A stretch of 64,000 bases of DNA from Siphlonurus alternatus (GCA_949825025.1 OX463787.1:15931707-15995706); one strand, 5' to 3'. Numbered from the stretch's first letter, positions 22,786 through 36,100 are shown. The notes: generated from the letters alone by a model not told the origin. Numbers and translations: made by a program.

Positions 22786-23184
22786 TTTTTTTTTTTTTTT
22801 TTTTTACAAGGATACACCCCTAAGAGCTTACAGCTCGCGGCGGGGTACTGGGTAGGGATAAGGTAGGGAACAGATAGTGGCCACGGCCTGCATGCTTATG
22901 CGTCCCAGCATTCGCTGAGGTGAGACTGAGGGAACCGTGGAAAACCTCAGTCAGGACGGACACCTCTACTTTTTCTCAATGGACCAAAGCGATGTTCAAA
23001 GCCTGGGGAACCACACACAAGTGCATCACTGCAGTGGGTGGAAAGCGAGACGAATTTACCCCAGGGAGGGTGCAGCGTATTTTTTACTTGAAACGGTCAC
23101 CCATCCAAGTACTAACCACGCTCGACGTAGCCTGACTTTGGTGATCTAACGAGAACCGGTCAATGCACTGCGCCACGCTCGACC
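22786..23184 (-). mobile_element. 5S rRNA-derived SINE, copy 2, with poly(A) tail
   Basis: Minus strand. The 5S-like head is at about 23092-23184 (read in + as CGGTCACCCATCCAAGTAC, TAACCACGCTCGAC, TTGGTGATCTAACGAGAACC). The body and tail match copy 1, and the 3' end carries a roughly 20-base poly(A) tail (T-run at 22786-22805), as expected for LINE-mobilised SINEs. Being full length, it is the best copy for defining the family. Confidence 0.85.
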
Positions 23185-23669
23185 TTTAGAACTTCGTAGA
23201 AAGGGAATTAGAAAGGGAACGAGAACACCAATCAGCTGTTTTTTAGTTGAGTGGCGGTTGTAAAGAACACCCACTCGTGCATCCGAGAGGTGATTGATGA
23301 CATCCTCCATCAATCCATCCTCAGTTATAACCAGGTGAATGCTGGGATGGATTCCTTAGACCATGGCCACCCCGGTTTGAAAGGGACCCACAAAAGTAGG
23401 GTCTATTACGAAGGGCCGGGAAATTAAATTCAGTCACTTAATTGTGACCAGTACCCTGTACTAGGGTTCAGTTAAAAAAAATTAACATATCTTATGACAA
23501 CAGTAGGGGAAGGGAGGGGAGGTAAACAGCTGAGCGTTATCATGTAATTAGGCAACCCTGCAATCTCGTGGCGCTGCCCTGTATAAGAAAATGATTGAAA
23601 TTAATTTCAATAATTGTGAAATTTATAATTGAAATTACCTTTTAAATTGAATTTAAAATAACATTTTAA

Positions 23670-24013
23670 TAATGGAGTATCGACCTCTATTTTTGTATTG
23701 CAGAAATGGATAGAGGGTACAAAGTTATGCTGCCCTGAATTTTTTCAGATTTTTTAGAGCCCGGGAACTATTTTTAAAAAATTATTGAAATTTCTTTTTG
23801 TGACGTCACGAGACGCCGCACCTTAAGAAAAAGATAGGACTTGCCGCCTCATGACGTCACAAAAAGGACTTTCAATAATTTCTTTTTAAAAATAGTTCCC
23901 GGGCTCAAAAAAAATCTGGAAAAAATCAGGGTGGCATAACTTAATTTGCACCCTCTATCCATTTCTGCAAAAAAAAAAAAAAAAAGAAAAAAAAAAGAGG
24001 TCGATACCCCATC
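23670..24013. repeat. Palindromic repeat, family M3
   Basis: Ends ATGGAGTATCGACCTCT and AGAGGTCGATACCCCAT. Arms contain GAGCCCGGGAACTATTTTT and its inverse, and a TGACGTCA in each arm (near 23800 and 23852). An A-run of about 28 bases sits near the right end (23970-23998). Confidence 0.8.
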
Positions 24014-24459
24014 ATTAAATGTCAACCTAATTAATACATAAATAACTAATTACACTAGATACAAAATGTCATAATTCATAATTATTAAAATATTAAGATA
24101 TAAATATAGATATTAAATAATAACATTAAGATAAACAGTAAAAGGAAGTGGCTGATTATATAAATTCAAGGTAATGGCAGTGTACTCTAGTAGTGACCTT
24201 CTATTTAACTGATGCAACTCTCAACTGCATTTAATTGCAATTTCTCTTACGTCCGTAGGAAATACACCACACCTACACATGCATTTCTGTTGCAATTTTT
24301 ACTGACCAGTTTCTACTGCATATCTTTATATAATTATTTAATTTATTACTACATTTTATTTGCATTAATATCAGGTTTTAAATCAAATATAAATCTTAGT
24401 ATTTCTACAACAATCGCATTTTATAAATAGATTAATTCCTTATTATATAACTGTAACTC

Positions 24460-24663
24460 CACGGTTTTCAAACTTTTTGATTCAAGTCCCAGATAATATT
24501 CAATTCAAAGATGATGTCCCATTTTTTCTTCCCCACTGCTTTCCTATTTCCCTACCTTATTAACCATATAGCCTTGGTCGCCATTACCCGATTTTCATGA
24601 AGTCCCAGACGAAAAATCTCACTGTCCCAAATTTGGGACGCATCCCATAGTTTGAAAACCGCT
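24460..24663. repeat. Short TIR element, possibly hAT-like
   Basis: Terminal inverted repeats CACGGTTTTCAAACTTT and AGTTTGAAAACCGCT enclose about 170 bp of non-palindromic sequence. The end resembles the CAGnGGTTnTCAAACT ends of hAT elements. No clear 8-bp target duplication, so the superfamily call is tentative. Confidence 0.5.
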
Positions 24664-24767
24664 ACATGCTACAATAATAAATTGTAACATATAGTTTTTT
24701 TTTTTTTTTACTTTTTTCAGTATATAGATCTTTTAGCTATATACTGTTAAAAATTTCACTTTATATT

Positions 24768-24905
24768 AAACTCCAATCGTCCTTAAAATCGTGCTGCAAA
24801 ATTTTATGACGTCATAGTCACATAACGCCTTTCCCTATGCTTGTGTGTTAAATATTTGCATGACTGTGACGTCACAATATTTTACAGAACGATTTTAAAA
24901 GTGTT
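24768..24905. repeat. Family M9 core with two CRE-like octamers
   Basis: ATTTTATGACGTCATAGTCA and TGCATGACTGTGACGTCACA form inverted arms, with AAAATCGTGCTGCAAAATTT / TATTTTACAGAACGATTTTA outside. Confidence 0.65.
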
Positions 24906-25001
24906 GGATATTTAAAAAATATATTATAAAAATGTGTGACGAGACATACATAATTCCAGATAGTCTAGCTAAATTTGCAATAAAAAAAAGCCGTGCGGGT
25001 T

Positions 25002-25239
25002 TAAAGGCGCATTTCCACGGAGCGAATGTAAAGCGAGGCTTGGCGCGGCGAGAAAGGCGCACTTGCTTCAATGTCATATGGTGGCCATGTTGGCGTGAAA
25101 AAATCGCAGTGCGATTTAATCGCTGCAGGAAAGCGATTTTTCCACGCCAACATGGCTGCATTATGATATTCGAAGCAAGTGCGCCTTTCTCGCCGCGCCA
25201 AGCCTCGTTTGACATTCGCTCCATGGAAATGCACTTTTA
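25002..25239. repeat. Palindromic element, M7-like subfamily
   Basis: Ends AAAGGCGCATTTCCACGGAG and CTCCATGGAAATGCACTTTT. Inner arms GAAAGGCGCACTTGCTTC / GAAGCAAGTGCGCCTTTC and CCATGTTGGCGTG / CACGCCAACATGG are near-perfect. Overlapping frames on both strands are open across it only because of the palindrome. Confidence 0.75.
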
Positions 25240-25518
25240 CGTGTTTTTTAATTTTTCTTAATTTCATTATTTTCGTGGAAATAATATATATTATGAACTT
25301 TATATGTTGTGAATTATATCGCCCTTCATTATTTTTGGAATCCTTGTTTGTCTGTATTGTACTATTGTTTACCTATATATTTTTGTAACTATGTCTATAT
25401 TTATTATTAATTTTATTATATATGTACACTTTTTGTGTTTAAAAAAAACACTATAATATTAATATTGTTATTTATTTTACATTTTATCCCTCAGAACATC
25501 AGAAATTAACCACTCTTG

Positions 25519-25760
25519 CGTTGAAACAAATTTAATATTTTTATTTGCCATTAAGCTCTCCCAGCACGTCTAATCCTCTCCTATTTTGCAGCATTTTAGA
25601 GGAAAAAATACGAGATTTCATCTTCTTTCCTCTCCTTGAGCATAGGATGTTAGAAATATTTTCTTTATTTCATCACTTTGAGCGAAGAGGATATAAGATA
25701 TGTTTTTAAAGGAACAATAATTAGATTTAGACGTGTAGAAATGAAGCCGTTATGTTTCAC
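25519..25760 (+). repeat. Family M2 repeat, diverged
   Basis: Order of landmarks kept: GTTGAAACAAATTTAAT, TTTTGCAGCATTTTAGAGG, CACTTTGAGCGAAGAGG, TTAGATTTAGACGTGT. More diverged than the copies inside the FAR genes. Confidence 0.65.
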
Positions 25761-26317
25761 AAGTATGTATTGTAATTATAAATTAATAATTTTGTATTTG
25801 TAAACACGATTTCAATAAATTTAATGTTTTTATTCTATCATCAATATAATAGCAGACTTTTTGGCACTGTATATAGCACAAGTGTCTTTTGAAATGTATT
25901 ATCTTTATAATTTGTATTGATACAATAATATATAGTTTTATTATGATCAAAATATATTTAAAAAATAAAATTCAAATAAATAATGAAAATTTAAATTTAA
26001 TTGTTTTAAATGTGTTTATATTTTTAATTATTATTAACTTAAGAATATATATAAATTTTTAAAAAAATTGTAAAATAAAATATAAAATAATTCCTTAAAA
26101 ATATATAACAAACAATTATATTATAGTAACTCTATAGTTGAAAATGAAGGCTTATATTGTCGTTTTGGTATCGTGTTATTAAAATTGAAGCTAAGAAGCT
26201 AATGTAACTTAGCTTCTCCGCATTTATCGATTAATCTCGGTGACAGCTGGAGTCAAAGAATCATTTCCTGCAAAGTAATCCAAAATCCAATTACATAAAT
26301 TTTATAAAATAGAGAAT

Positions 26318-26565
26318 GTTCTGAAACTTAATCGTTTATGGTTTGAGAAAATACAGTCAGGGAGTTTTATACTAGCTCCATTTCCGATTTTCGTCCATAA
26401 GGCCAATGTTAATTTTCTACCTCACAGTTTTCACCAAACTGATAAGTCAGATTCGTTACAAAATTTGTATGCCACCTATTGATGGTGAGTTCCAATTCCC
26501 CTGCAAATCTTGTTGCATTCAGGCGCTACGATTACGAGATGTCAATCAACTGAGATTCAAATGAC
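26318..26565. repeat. Dispersed repeat, family M13
   Basis: A non-palindromic block of about 245 bp with CTCCATTTCCGATTTTCGT, CATAAGGCCAATGTTAA, TTTGTATGCCACC, CTTGTTGCATTCAGGCG. Similar blocks are at 41338-41575 and 50770-51020. Ends and class unknown. Confidence 0.6.
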
Positions 26566-26634
26566 ATCCTTAAATAAAAGTAAAATATTGCCATTGATTT
26601 AATCATTTTCCAGTCTTTAATTCCAACTTAATAA

Positions 26635-26745
26635 CACTACGTTTACATGACGGTACTTAATACGTATTCGTTGATGACGGATAACGTTATTCTTAAGAGG
26701 CGTCGTCAACGAATTCATATTAAACACCGTCATGTGAACGTAGTG
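26635..26745. repeat. Small palindrome
   Basis: Ends CACTACGTTTACATGACGG and CCGTCATGTGAACGTAGTG; inner arms AATACGTATTCGTTGA / TCAACGAATTCATATT. About 110 bp. Confidence 0.7.
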
Positions 26746-26821
26746 AGAGTTTCATTCAAATTAAATTTATTCGCGATGTATGTTGTTACTGCTTCCGTTA
26801 CTAATACATATCTATAACTAT

Positions 26822-27275
26822 ATTGGACAATTTGCATCAATTTTTGTTACCATCTCAATCGAAAGAGGTCAAAAAATACACCTGCGAATTTTATGAGATT
26901 TTTATTCGTATGCATCATAGCTAAAAGAGAGGTCACGTGACCTGGAGGCGTCGCCCGCGTCGCCTATGACGTCATTGAACTGTTCCGTCAAACAAACGAT
27001 CGACTTTATAACGCTTGTAAACAACCACGTTGCTATGGAAACAAGCAACAATTAATTTATTGTTTACAAGCGTTATATAGACGATCATTTGCTTGACCAG
27101 ACAGTTCAATGACGTCATTGGCGACACGGGTGCCGCCTCCAGGTCACGTGACCTCTTTACATCCCTATTTTAGCCATGATGCAGTAAAAATAAAAATCTC
27201 ATAAAATTCATAGGTGTATTTTTCGACCAACTCTTTCGATTGAGCTACTAAAAAAAATTGATGCAAATTGTCCAC
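26822..27275. repeat. Palindrome related to the giant palindrome
   Basis: Ends TTGGACAATTTGCATCAA and TTGATGCAAATTGTCCA. Arms share TCGAAAGAG..AATACACCTGCGAATTTTATG and GACCTGGAGGCG..GATGACGTCATTG-type blocks with the 17120-19118 element, but no tRNA-like insert. Centre near 27045. It probably represents a shorter member of the same foldback family. Confidence 0.75.
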
Positions 27276-27308
27276 TAGAACTTCATTATTATTCGCTAGC
27301 TACATTAA

Positions 27309-27427
27309 GCCTGTTCGTAAATACACAATCAGAAAGAAGCGATTATTTGTGATGAACCTTATTTTCTATGCATACACGGTTTATCACAAATAATCGATTA
27401 TTTTTTTTGTGGATTTAGGAACAAACC
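27309..27427. repeat. Small palindrome
   Basis: CCTGTTCGTAAATACACAA and a degenerate inverse (TGTGGATTTAGGAACAAAC), with GCGATTATTTGTGATGAACC / GTTTATCACAAATAATCGAT inside. End sequence resembles the hairpin at 15214-15332. Confidence 0.65.
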
Positions 27428-28666
27428 TATTATTACCAGATTTGATATAAATAGAACAATTATTTTTTATTTATTCACGTAAATATTTCCTGGATATTCT
27501 TTATTAAAATAGGTATACTGCTTCTGTCGCTTCTGAAGTAGTAGAATATACTGTTATCATGTATATGCAAACTTTATTTTATTTATATTAATAAAAAAAA
27601 TAATAAAATTAGTAATTATTAGTAATTTTAATAATTGTTAAAATAAAATACAAAAGTAAAATAGGTTAATTATAATTATTTATTTATTAATTTTTATTTT
27701 AAATCAATTAAAAAAATTATTACTTTAATTTATTTTAAAATTGTTTTCTTTTAATTTATTGCCATAAAACAAAATACAACATGCAAATTTTATTATATTT
27801 TTTCGGCTTCATGTTTACCTAGTTACGCTTAATAAATAGATATTTCAAAATTTATGTTCAATATTAGATTAATAAAATGCAATAATTAATACGGTGAATT
27901 AGGTGAGACAACGAAGATAAACTAAACTTATTACAATTCGGAATTATTGTGATTCTGTTTGTCTACTTATAATATTTTTAAAATAATAAATTTAATGTGT
28001 TTTTTTTTTATCACCATTTATCTATATGAATGAGTTAACGTTTTTGTAAATTGGTAAGCAAACTTTTTACTAACGAGGCTGCCTATAAAAGGTATAACAA
28101 GATAAAAAAATATTTATAAAAAAATAAAATCATGATATTTAAAAAGTGGAATTTGGAAGTTCTAGCTAAAGGTAGTGGGGGAGTCTGCATAATCAAAATA
28201 TCTTTATTATACACAGAAAATCGACAAAAGCCATCATTTCGTACAGGAAATTCGACCAGTGAACATCTCCTTTTTTGATTAAATATAATTAAGGTAAGTT
28301 CTAATTTATAATGTTCATAGAATTCAGGTATTTTTATTAATAGTCTAAAATCTAAATCATAAATTATTAAGCTTTAATTAAAATACTTAGCTTTTCAGTC
28401 TTGAAAAGGACATTTATTTATTATGAATTTGTGTCTTTATGTATTATAACATGTAATTAATATTACAACGTTAATTTTATAAAAAACAAATTATTTAGCG
28501 ATTATTTATTATCTTTAAAATATATATGATTCGACAACTTTTAACATAAAATTGTAATAATTATTACTATTACAGCGTAAATAAATTGTATAGGCAGAAA
28601 TTTAAAATTGTTCACAACATAATAATATAATATATATACTTATTATATATGGGCGCATCAGATAAA

Positions 28667-28793
<127 letters not shown>

Positions 28794-29760
28794 GAGTAGG
28801 TAAATAGATGTTTAATAACTTAACATTACTTTGCATGTACTTTTGTCTCATAATAACGTTGACCAGATTTTTAGGTTCAAAATATATTAAAAATGAATTA
28901 AATTTATGTCAGATTCTTTTGAACGTAATTTATAATTTACTATTTATTCAAATTTAATTAAGACACAGTAAGATAAAATAAAATATGAATAAAATGATTA
29001 ATAAAATTAATTTTGATTATTCTGATACTTTAATTTTGTAATGCTGCAAAACAATATTATTGCTTTATAATTATATACCTTTACATGCAGTAATGCGACT
29101 GAATCAGAAATTTAACAAAAAAGTTAAAGTAATATAACAATGTAATATTATTGCTTTGTTAAATTTTAACATCATATGATCGTGCATGGCACTAAAATGC
29201 GCTTTCTGTTTTACATCTCAATAATTACAATCACCTTCACTAATATAGTAGATAGCTCATTATTCTAGACGAGCAATGAATTATATTTTATATAATACAT
29301 ATAATATATTTTCCATATAATGAATATTAAAATAATGTTTGACTTGCAGTATACGAAGATACAATTAAGTTCTTAGTTTCTCATGGTCCATATCAAGGTT
29401 TCTTTATACAGGTTAAGACACGTGCTTCAATTTTGGTAAATTTTTAGGCCCCATTGCACCGCGAAATTTCAAAAGTAGCATTGCATGATGGGCGTATTAA
29501 AAGTTTCGCGGCACGATGTGGCCAAAAATACTTGAACGTGATTGGCTAAGCCTTTTAACATTGGTCCAATCGGTGGCTTAACCTGTATAAAGGAACGTTG
29601 GTCCATATAAGAGGTTCAATGCATTAACTTTTTATATTTTTTTGCAACTTCATTCTTGGTTTGAGAAAAACCTCACTACTATATACTGAAGGATTAAACT
29701 GCATGCATAAATTACTACAGTTACTACAAGCATTTATAAGTTTTTTTATTGTAATAAACC

Positions 29761-30092
29761 AATGGACAACATACATGAAAAAAATTTATTGCAGAAATGA
29801 ATAGATGGTACCAAATTATGCTACTCTGAATTTTTTCAGATTTTTTTTGAAACCCGGAACTATTTTTAAATAATTATTGAAAGTCCTGTGATTTCAGTTG
29901 GCACCCCTGCAGCCTTAATAAAAAGGATAGAGACTGGACGCCTATTGACGCCTCAAGGGGGCGTGGCTGCACTTTCAATAATTATTTAAAAATAGTTCTG
30001 GGTTTCAAAAAAATCTAAAAGAATTCAGAGTAGCATAATTTGGTACCCTCTATTCATTTCTGCAATAAAAAAATTTCATGTATGTTGTCCAT
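29761..30092. repeat. Palindromic repeat, family M3 subtype b, upstream of FAR-2
   Basis: Ends AATGGACAACATACATGAAA and TTTCATGTATGTTGTCCATT. Closely matches 15804-16139, including GACGCCTCAAGGGGGCGTGG at the centre. Its right arm ends 65 bp before the FAR-2 start codon and supplies an in-frame upstream ATG at 30040. Confidence 0.8.
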
Positions 30093-30156
30093 TACTAAGA
30101 ATTTAACACTAAAGCTAATTTTCACTCCTTCTTCCACAGTCACTAAGATATCAGGT

Positions 30157-33100
30157 ATGAACTCCATCGAGTCTCTCACCGATGGAAACGTCGCCGAGTT
30201 CTACCGAGGACAGAGCGTCTTCGTCACTGGAGCAACGGGATTCATGGGCAAGGTAGACCTTATTAACATGAGACATAAGGGTCAGTTTACATAAAAAAAT
30301 TCAATATCCTATATGATATTATAACAGTTATATTTTCCCACCAAATTGTGTTTTTTTCCTAAGTTCATGAAAATCCTTCATGAAATATATATTTTTATAC
30401 AATATTATTTTTTTATATTTTATTTGCATGATGGATAGAAAACCTCGAGTTTTGTAGTGTCATTTTTTTTTTTTTTCATATTTTTTGCCACCCTCAATAT
30501 CGAGGGGAAAAGACGCTGTGACGTCATAGTCATGCACGTATTTTCCTTGAATTTTAATTATTTGCATGACTATGACGTCACAGTGCTTTGCAGTACGTTT
30601 TTAAGAGTGTTTAAGGGTAAAAAAAATCTGAAGAAAATTAACAATATGTAACTTGAGGTCCTCTAATCAAATGCATGCAAAAAAATATCTTGAAGATTTT
30701 TCACTCTAGGATAAAGTGTCATCATCAATTTATGGAATTTCGTTAACTCCAAATTTCAATAATTTTAGGCTAGTGCATCTGGGAACCTTCAGTATTGAGG
30801 CAGTTATTCATATTTGTTTATTAGTGACTAGGGGAACTCTAGAAACTTCAAATTGAAGTCGGTCGGTAATAAATGATAATTTTGTGATTGACAGGTGCTG
30901 GTTGAGAAGCTACTTCGATCTTGTCCTGATCTCGACACGTTGTACTTGTTGATAAGGTCCAAGAAGAACGAACATATTCTGGAGAGGACGGATAAACTGC
31001 TGGCAGACCAGGTTTGTATTTTAACTGTTGCTTTTTATTGTGTAGTAACAGTAGTAACCCAAGTTGAAATAAATTTCATCTTTTCTTCGATATTAAACTC
31101 TCCTCTCGTCTTTTCTCCTCTTATTTTGTACCATTTTAGAGGAAAAAAGAGGTGAAAAAGACGAGATTACGTATTTTTTCCTCTTCTTGAACATAAAATT
31201 TTAGAAATATTGTCTTCATTTCATCCTCACTTTGAGCGAAGAGAAAATAAGATGTGATTTAGAGGTAAAAAGATTAGGTTTAGACGTGTAAAAGATGAGT
31301 TGAAGACGTGTGAAAGATGAGTTGAAGACGTAATTTTTCAACTATATAGGGTCACTTGCTAATTGAATGTTAATAATGAATTTTTCATTTCTCCAGGTAT
31401 TCCAACGTCTCAGTAAGAGAGAAATAGCGAAGGTTGTTCCAGTAGCCGGGGACATCTCATTACCTGGACTGGGACTTAGTGTAGAGGTGAGTTATTACTT
31501 TTAATAATTTTACAACGAGTTAAAAGTGACACCGTTCACGCATTTCTGATAACATAAAACCATCAAATTATTTTGTTTTTTCAAGACTGATATGACATAT
31601 TTGTTTCAAACGAAATTGTTAATTGTTACAAATCATATATTCAAAATTAAAGGATGAAAGCGGCTTTGATTGTTATATTTTATCGATTTTTTAATACCAT
31701 CTAGGAGCGTGGAGAGTGGAAACATTTTTTTTTGCAACAAAAAAAAATTTTGTTTTTAAAATATTAATTATTATCTTGAAGAATAGTATGTGATCTGTAG
31801 CGGCCGACAGGGTTAAATATGTAACCTTGGCTGGTACAAAATTTAAAAAAAAATATATATATATATATAAAAAAAAATAAATAAATTTGATATTATTTAT
31901 ATATCAATAAAAACATAAAAAATTAAAATCATCCCTTCACTTTAAATGATATTTACAATAAAATATTGTCATGACGTTTATCAATGATCTGATTATTTCT
32001 TCACTTGACTAATGATATTAATGTTCCACAGTCAAGAAAGCTGTTGTCAGAACGAGTGTCCATCGTATTCCACTCGGCTGCGGTAGTAAGGTTCACGGAA
32101 ACACTACGAGAGACTCTGAAAACGAACCTTGGGGGAACCAAGCAGATAATTGCCTTATGTAAAGAGATGCCCAAATTAAAGGTGATGATGTACGTGTCCA
32201 CTGCGTTCTCTCAATGTGTCAGGAAGGACATTGAGGAAAAGGTATATGACATGTCGGTGTCACCACAACAGATGTTGAGTTGTGTGGAGTGGATGAATGA
32301 TGACCAGATGGAGGTCATCGCACCACAGTGAGTGAAATTAATTTTTGTTAATGGTCATTGAAAAAACGACAAATTCTGAGATTAAAGGCGAATTCACATG
32401 GTGATTACGGCGATGCGACGCGATTTTTGACGCAAAAACTGTAAAATCCAATGTGGCGAGCGAATTTGCCAGGTTACAGCGGCAATTATCGCATTAATTC
32501 TCTTTTTTTAATCGCCAATAATGGCAGCCAATGGATTTTAAAGCAAGTGCGTATTATTCGCTTCTCGTCGCATGATAAAAATCGGCATGTGAATCCGCCT
32601 TAACACGATTAAAATTTTATTTTTTTTTCATCATTAACCTCCTTTAATCAATTTGTATAACATTTGTACAAAATACCTCCCCTTTTTAATTAAAAAAAAA
32701 TCAATTATATATTATAATACTGCAATGTAACGTACAATCAAGTTATTATATTATTTAAGTATTGCAATATAATATTAATAAAGTCAATGCATTTGAATCA
32801 TTACAGGTTCAGCTACAAATTTGTTATATTAATTTGGTACCCTCGAACAAAACACAATCTTTGGGGCATTTTAACTTAACAATGTACTTATATAACTGTC
32901 AGTGACTATCATAACATGTTATTGTTTTACAGCGTAGTGGGAGGATGGCCAAACTACTACTCGTTCAGTAAAGCACTCTCGGAGAACCTGGTGAAGAATG
33001 AATGTGGAGATTTTAGAGTGGCAATTTTCAGACCGTCCTTAGGTAAGAAGTAAGGTGGAATTGTTATTTTTACCTAGAGTTTCTAGTCGAGTATAATATA

Positions 33101-36100
33101 ACATTGAGCCTATATATTATATTACAGAGAAAAATAGTTAATTTAAAGAACCCATAAATATATTTTTACAAATTTTGTGTAATTGATGTAAGGTCTCCCG
33201 AATTGAAATAAATTTCATCTTTTCTTCGCTATTAAGCTCTACTCTCATCTAATTTCCTCTTATTTTGCACAATTTTAGATTAAAAGAGAGGGGAAAAGAC
33301 GAGATTACGTCTTTTTTTCCTCTTCTTGAACATAAAATGTTAGAAATATTGTCTTCATTTCATCCTCACTTTGAGCGAAGAGGAAAGATATGTTTTAGAG
33401 GTAAAAAGATTAGGGTTAGACGTGTTAAGGATGAGTTGAAGACGAAATTTTTCAATTAGGGCTCATTCAAATCTGGATTTTATACACGGCCAAATTACCA
33501 ATTAGGCAAAGAGAGAAACAGTTTATTTATTAGAATTATTAGTACTTACTATATAATATCTATTTATATTATTATATATTAATTGAATTAATTCATGGAA
33601 CAAGATATTATTTCGATTTCGTAATTGAAGTTTTCATTTCTTTGTATCAACGGTTATTGCTATTATATTGATAATACTTCAGACAGCTTGAAGTATTAAA
33701 ATTCAACATTATATATTAATAATGTATTTTTCACCAAAAGCATCGATATTTTATAATAAATGACTGCATAAGAAGCCGACTGAATAAAAATTTAAATTAG
33801 ATATTGAATGTTTTATTTTTTCAAGAAGTATTGCAAGTACACTCCTCGCCTCTGAAAATTTCCCTTCTTCAGCCTTGTTAATCACCATGCCACATAAAAA
33901 TAACATACGAAATGGTGATTAACAAGGCTGCAATTGGGAAATTTTCCAAGGCAATAATGTAATATTTTTGTCATAACTTTGTCCTTTGTCCTCAGTGGTT
34001 AGTTCGATGACAGAGCCTCTCCCTGGCTGGGTCGATAACCTGAACGGACCTACTGGCATCGTTGCGGGTCTTGCGATGGGAGCCATCAGGAGTCTGTACA
34101 ATGACCTTGACAAGGTCGTGGACATCATCCCTGTCGACCTGACGATCAACTCGATGATCTCCAACGCCTGGGACGCTGCAACCAATGGGTAAGGCTATAA
34201 GATTTAATTTTGACTAATTTAGTGTTGAAAATGTTGCATTTTATGTTTTTTACAGCAAAATTATATTTTTGAGTATGAGATCTCGAGTTTTATATTGCCA
34301 TTGATTTATTATTAATTATTATTATTATTTTTTTTTTCGATTTTGTTAAATATTCTAACAAACTTAAAATCATATTACATCAAAGTTCTAATAAGACATC
34401 ATATTAATTAAATTATAGCCATGAAAATATTTAACACTCAAGTATCATAAAAGACGTTGCATGACTATGACGTCAGAGAATTTCTCTCCTCGATTTTGAG
34501 CGTGTTGGTAGTTTAATTTAATTAAACTAATTTTTAATTTTTAATTTTTTAAACAGTGAACCCTTGACAGTGTACAACTACGTCACAAGTCCCGGTAACC
34601 CGATAAAGTGGCGAACAATGATGGACATTATGATACCGATCGGAATGGAAGCTCCGCCTATCAACGCCATCTGGTGTCTCATGCTCTACAATTTCAAGAG
34701 CAAGTTTTGGTACAAGATCTTCACCTTCTTGTTACACACAATACCGGCGATATTTATGGACATGGCATCTGCACTTGTGGGCAAGAAAAAAAGGTTAGTA
34801 CTCTTAATTGAACACTTGTCACCTTTGAAAATTTCCCACTTGCAGCCGTGTTAATCATCATGTACTTTGTTATTCTTACGGGGTATGGTGATTAACAAGG
34901 GTACAAAGGGAAATTTTCCGAGAAAAATACCATACATTATAATATTTATAATAAGTTTATTATTATTTATTGAACACCGTTATATCCAAAAATTCAAACC
35001 TGTGTAAAAACAAACTCAATTTTTTTTTTTTTTTTTTTTTTTTTGCATAAAAGAAATATTTTAGATGAAAACTTAGCTCTTAATTTACTCATTATTATCA
35101 GCAGACGCGTAAATGCGGGGGGAAGGGGGGGGTGGAAGGAGGAGTTTGAGTTAGTTTCAAATCAAATGCTTTAATAGTCACGGAGAAAAAAAAATCAAAT
35201 TTTCTAACATGGTGGCTTATGGGGAAAATTTTCCTGCCGGGGAACACTTGAAGCCTCTATTGACTCAATCTAGACCAGCTCAGAGGGCGGGGTAGGCAAT
35301 GCATCAGTGCAAATGACATCACAAATTTTTTTCATATACACAAGAAGACCCTGTTTAGAGTACTCACAATCAGAGCATTCGAATTTAACATAATGAAATA
35401 TATTTAATATGAAAGTGCGCATGAATTTCAATGGAGTATCAACCTTTATTATTGCAGAAATGGATAGAGGGTGTAAAGTTATGCTACCCTGATTTTTTTC
35501 AGATTTTTTACAGACCGGGAACAATATTTTTAAAAATTTTATTGAAAGTTCTTTTTGTGACGTCACGAGGCGGCAAGTTCTATCTTTTTCTTAAGGAGCG
35601 GTGCCTCGTGACGTCACGAAAAGGACAATAATTTCTATCTGAAAAAAATCAAGGTAGCATAACTTTGCACCCTCTATCCATTTCTGCAATAAAAAAATTG
35701 AGAATGATACTCCATTCCACATACTGAATTTTCTTTTCTTGTTCACACAGAATGGTAAAGTTGTATCAACGTATCGACTCACACGTTGAACTCACCTCGT
35801 GGTTTGTAATCCGTGAATGGAACTTCTCATACAAAAATGTCAAAGCTTGCATTTCGAGGATGAGCGAGACTGACAAACTTGAGTTCCCTTGTGACGTCGC
35901 TTCCATCAACTGGCCTGACTACTTGAGGACGTACTACTTTGGTGTGAGGAAGTACATGTTGAAAGATGACGTGTCCACCATACCTGCTGCACTTAAGAGA
36001 TACAACAGGTGAGTGGGAAAAGTGCAAGTGATATACTTAAGTCATTGCTTAAGTAGTATGTCTAGATTTAACTTTTACATTTTGTGAATAGGGGGTTATA

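Noticed and set aside
24895..25267. Overlapping open frames on both strands (up to 109 aa)
   Set aside because: They cover the M7-like palindrome at 25002-25239 and read similar peptides from each arm; palindrome artefact.
32001..32201. Minus-strand open frames opposite FAR exons (also 33919-34185, 55313-55543, 55547-55756, 58774-59031, 7469-7684, 14960-15244)
   Set aside because: Antisense shadows of the FAR exons with no domain of their own.
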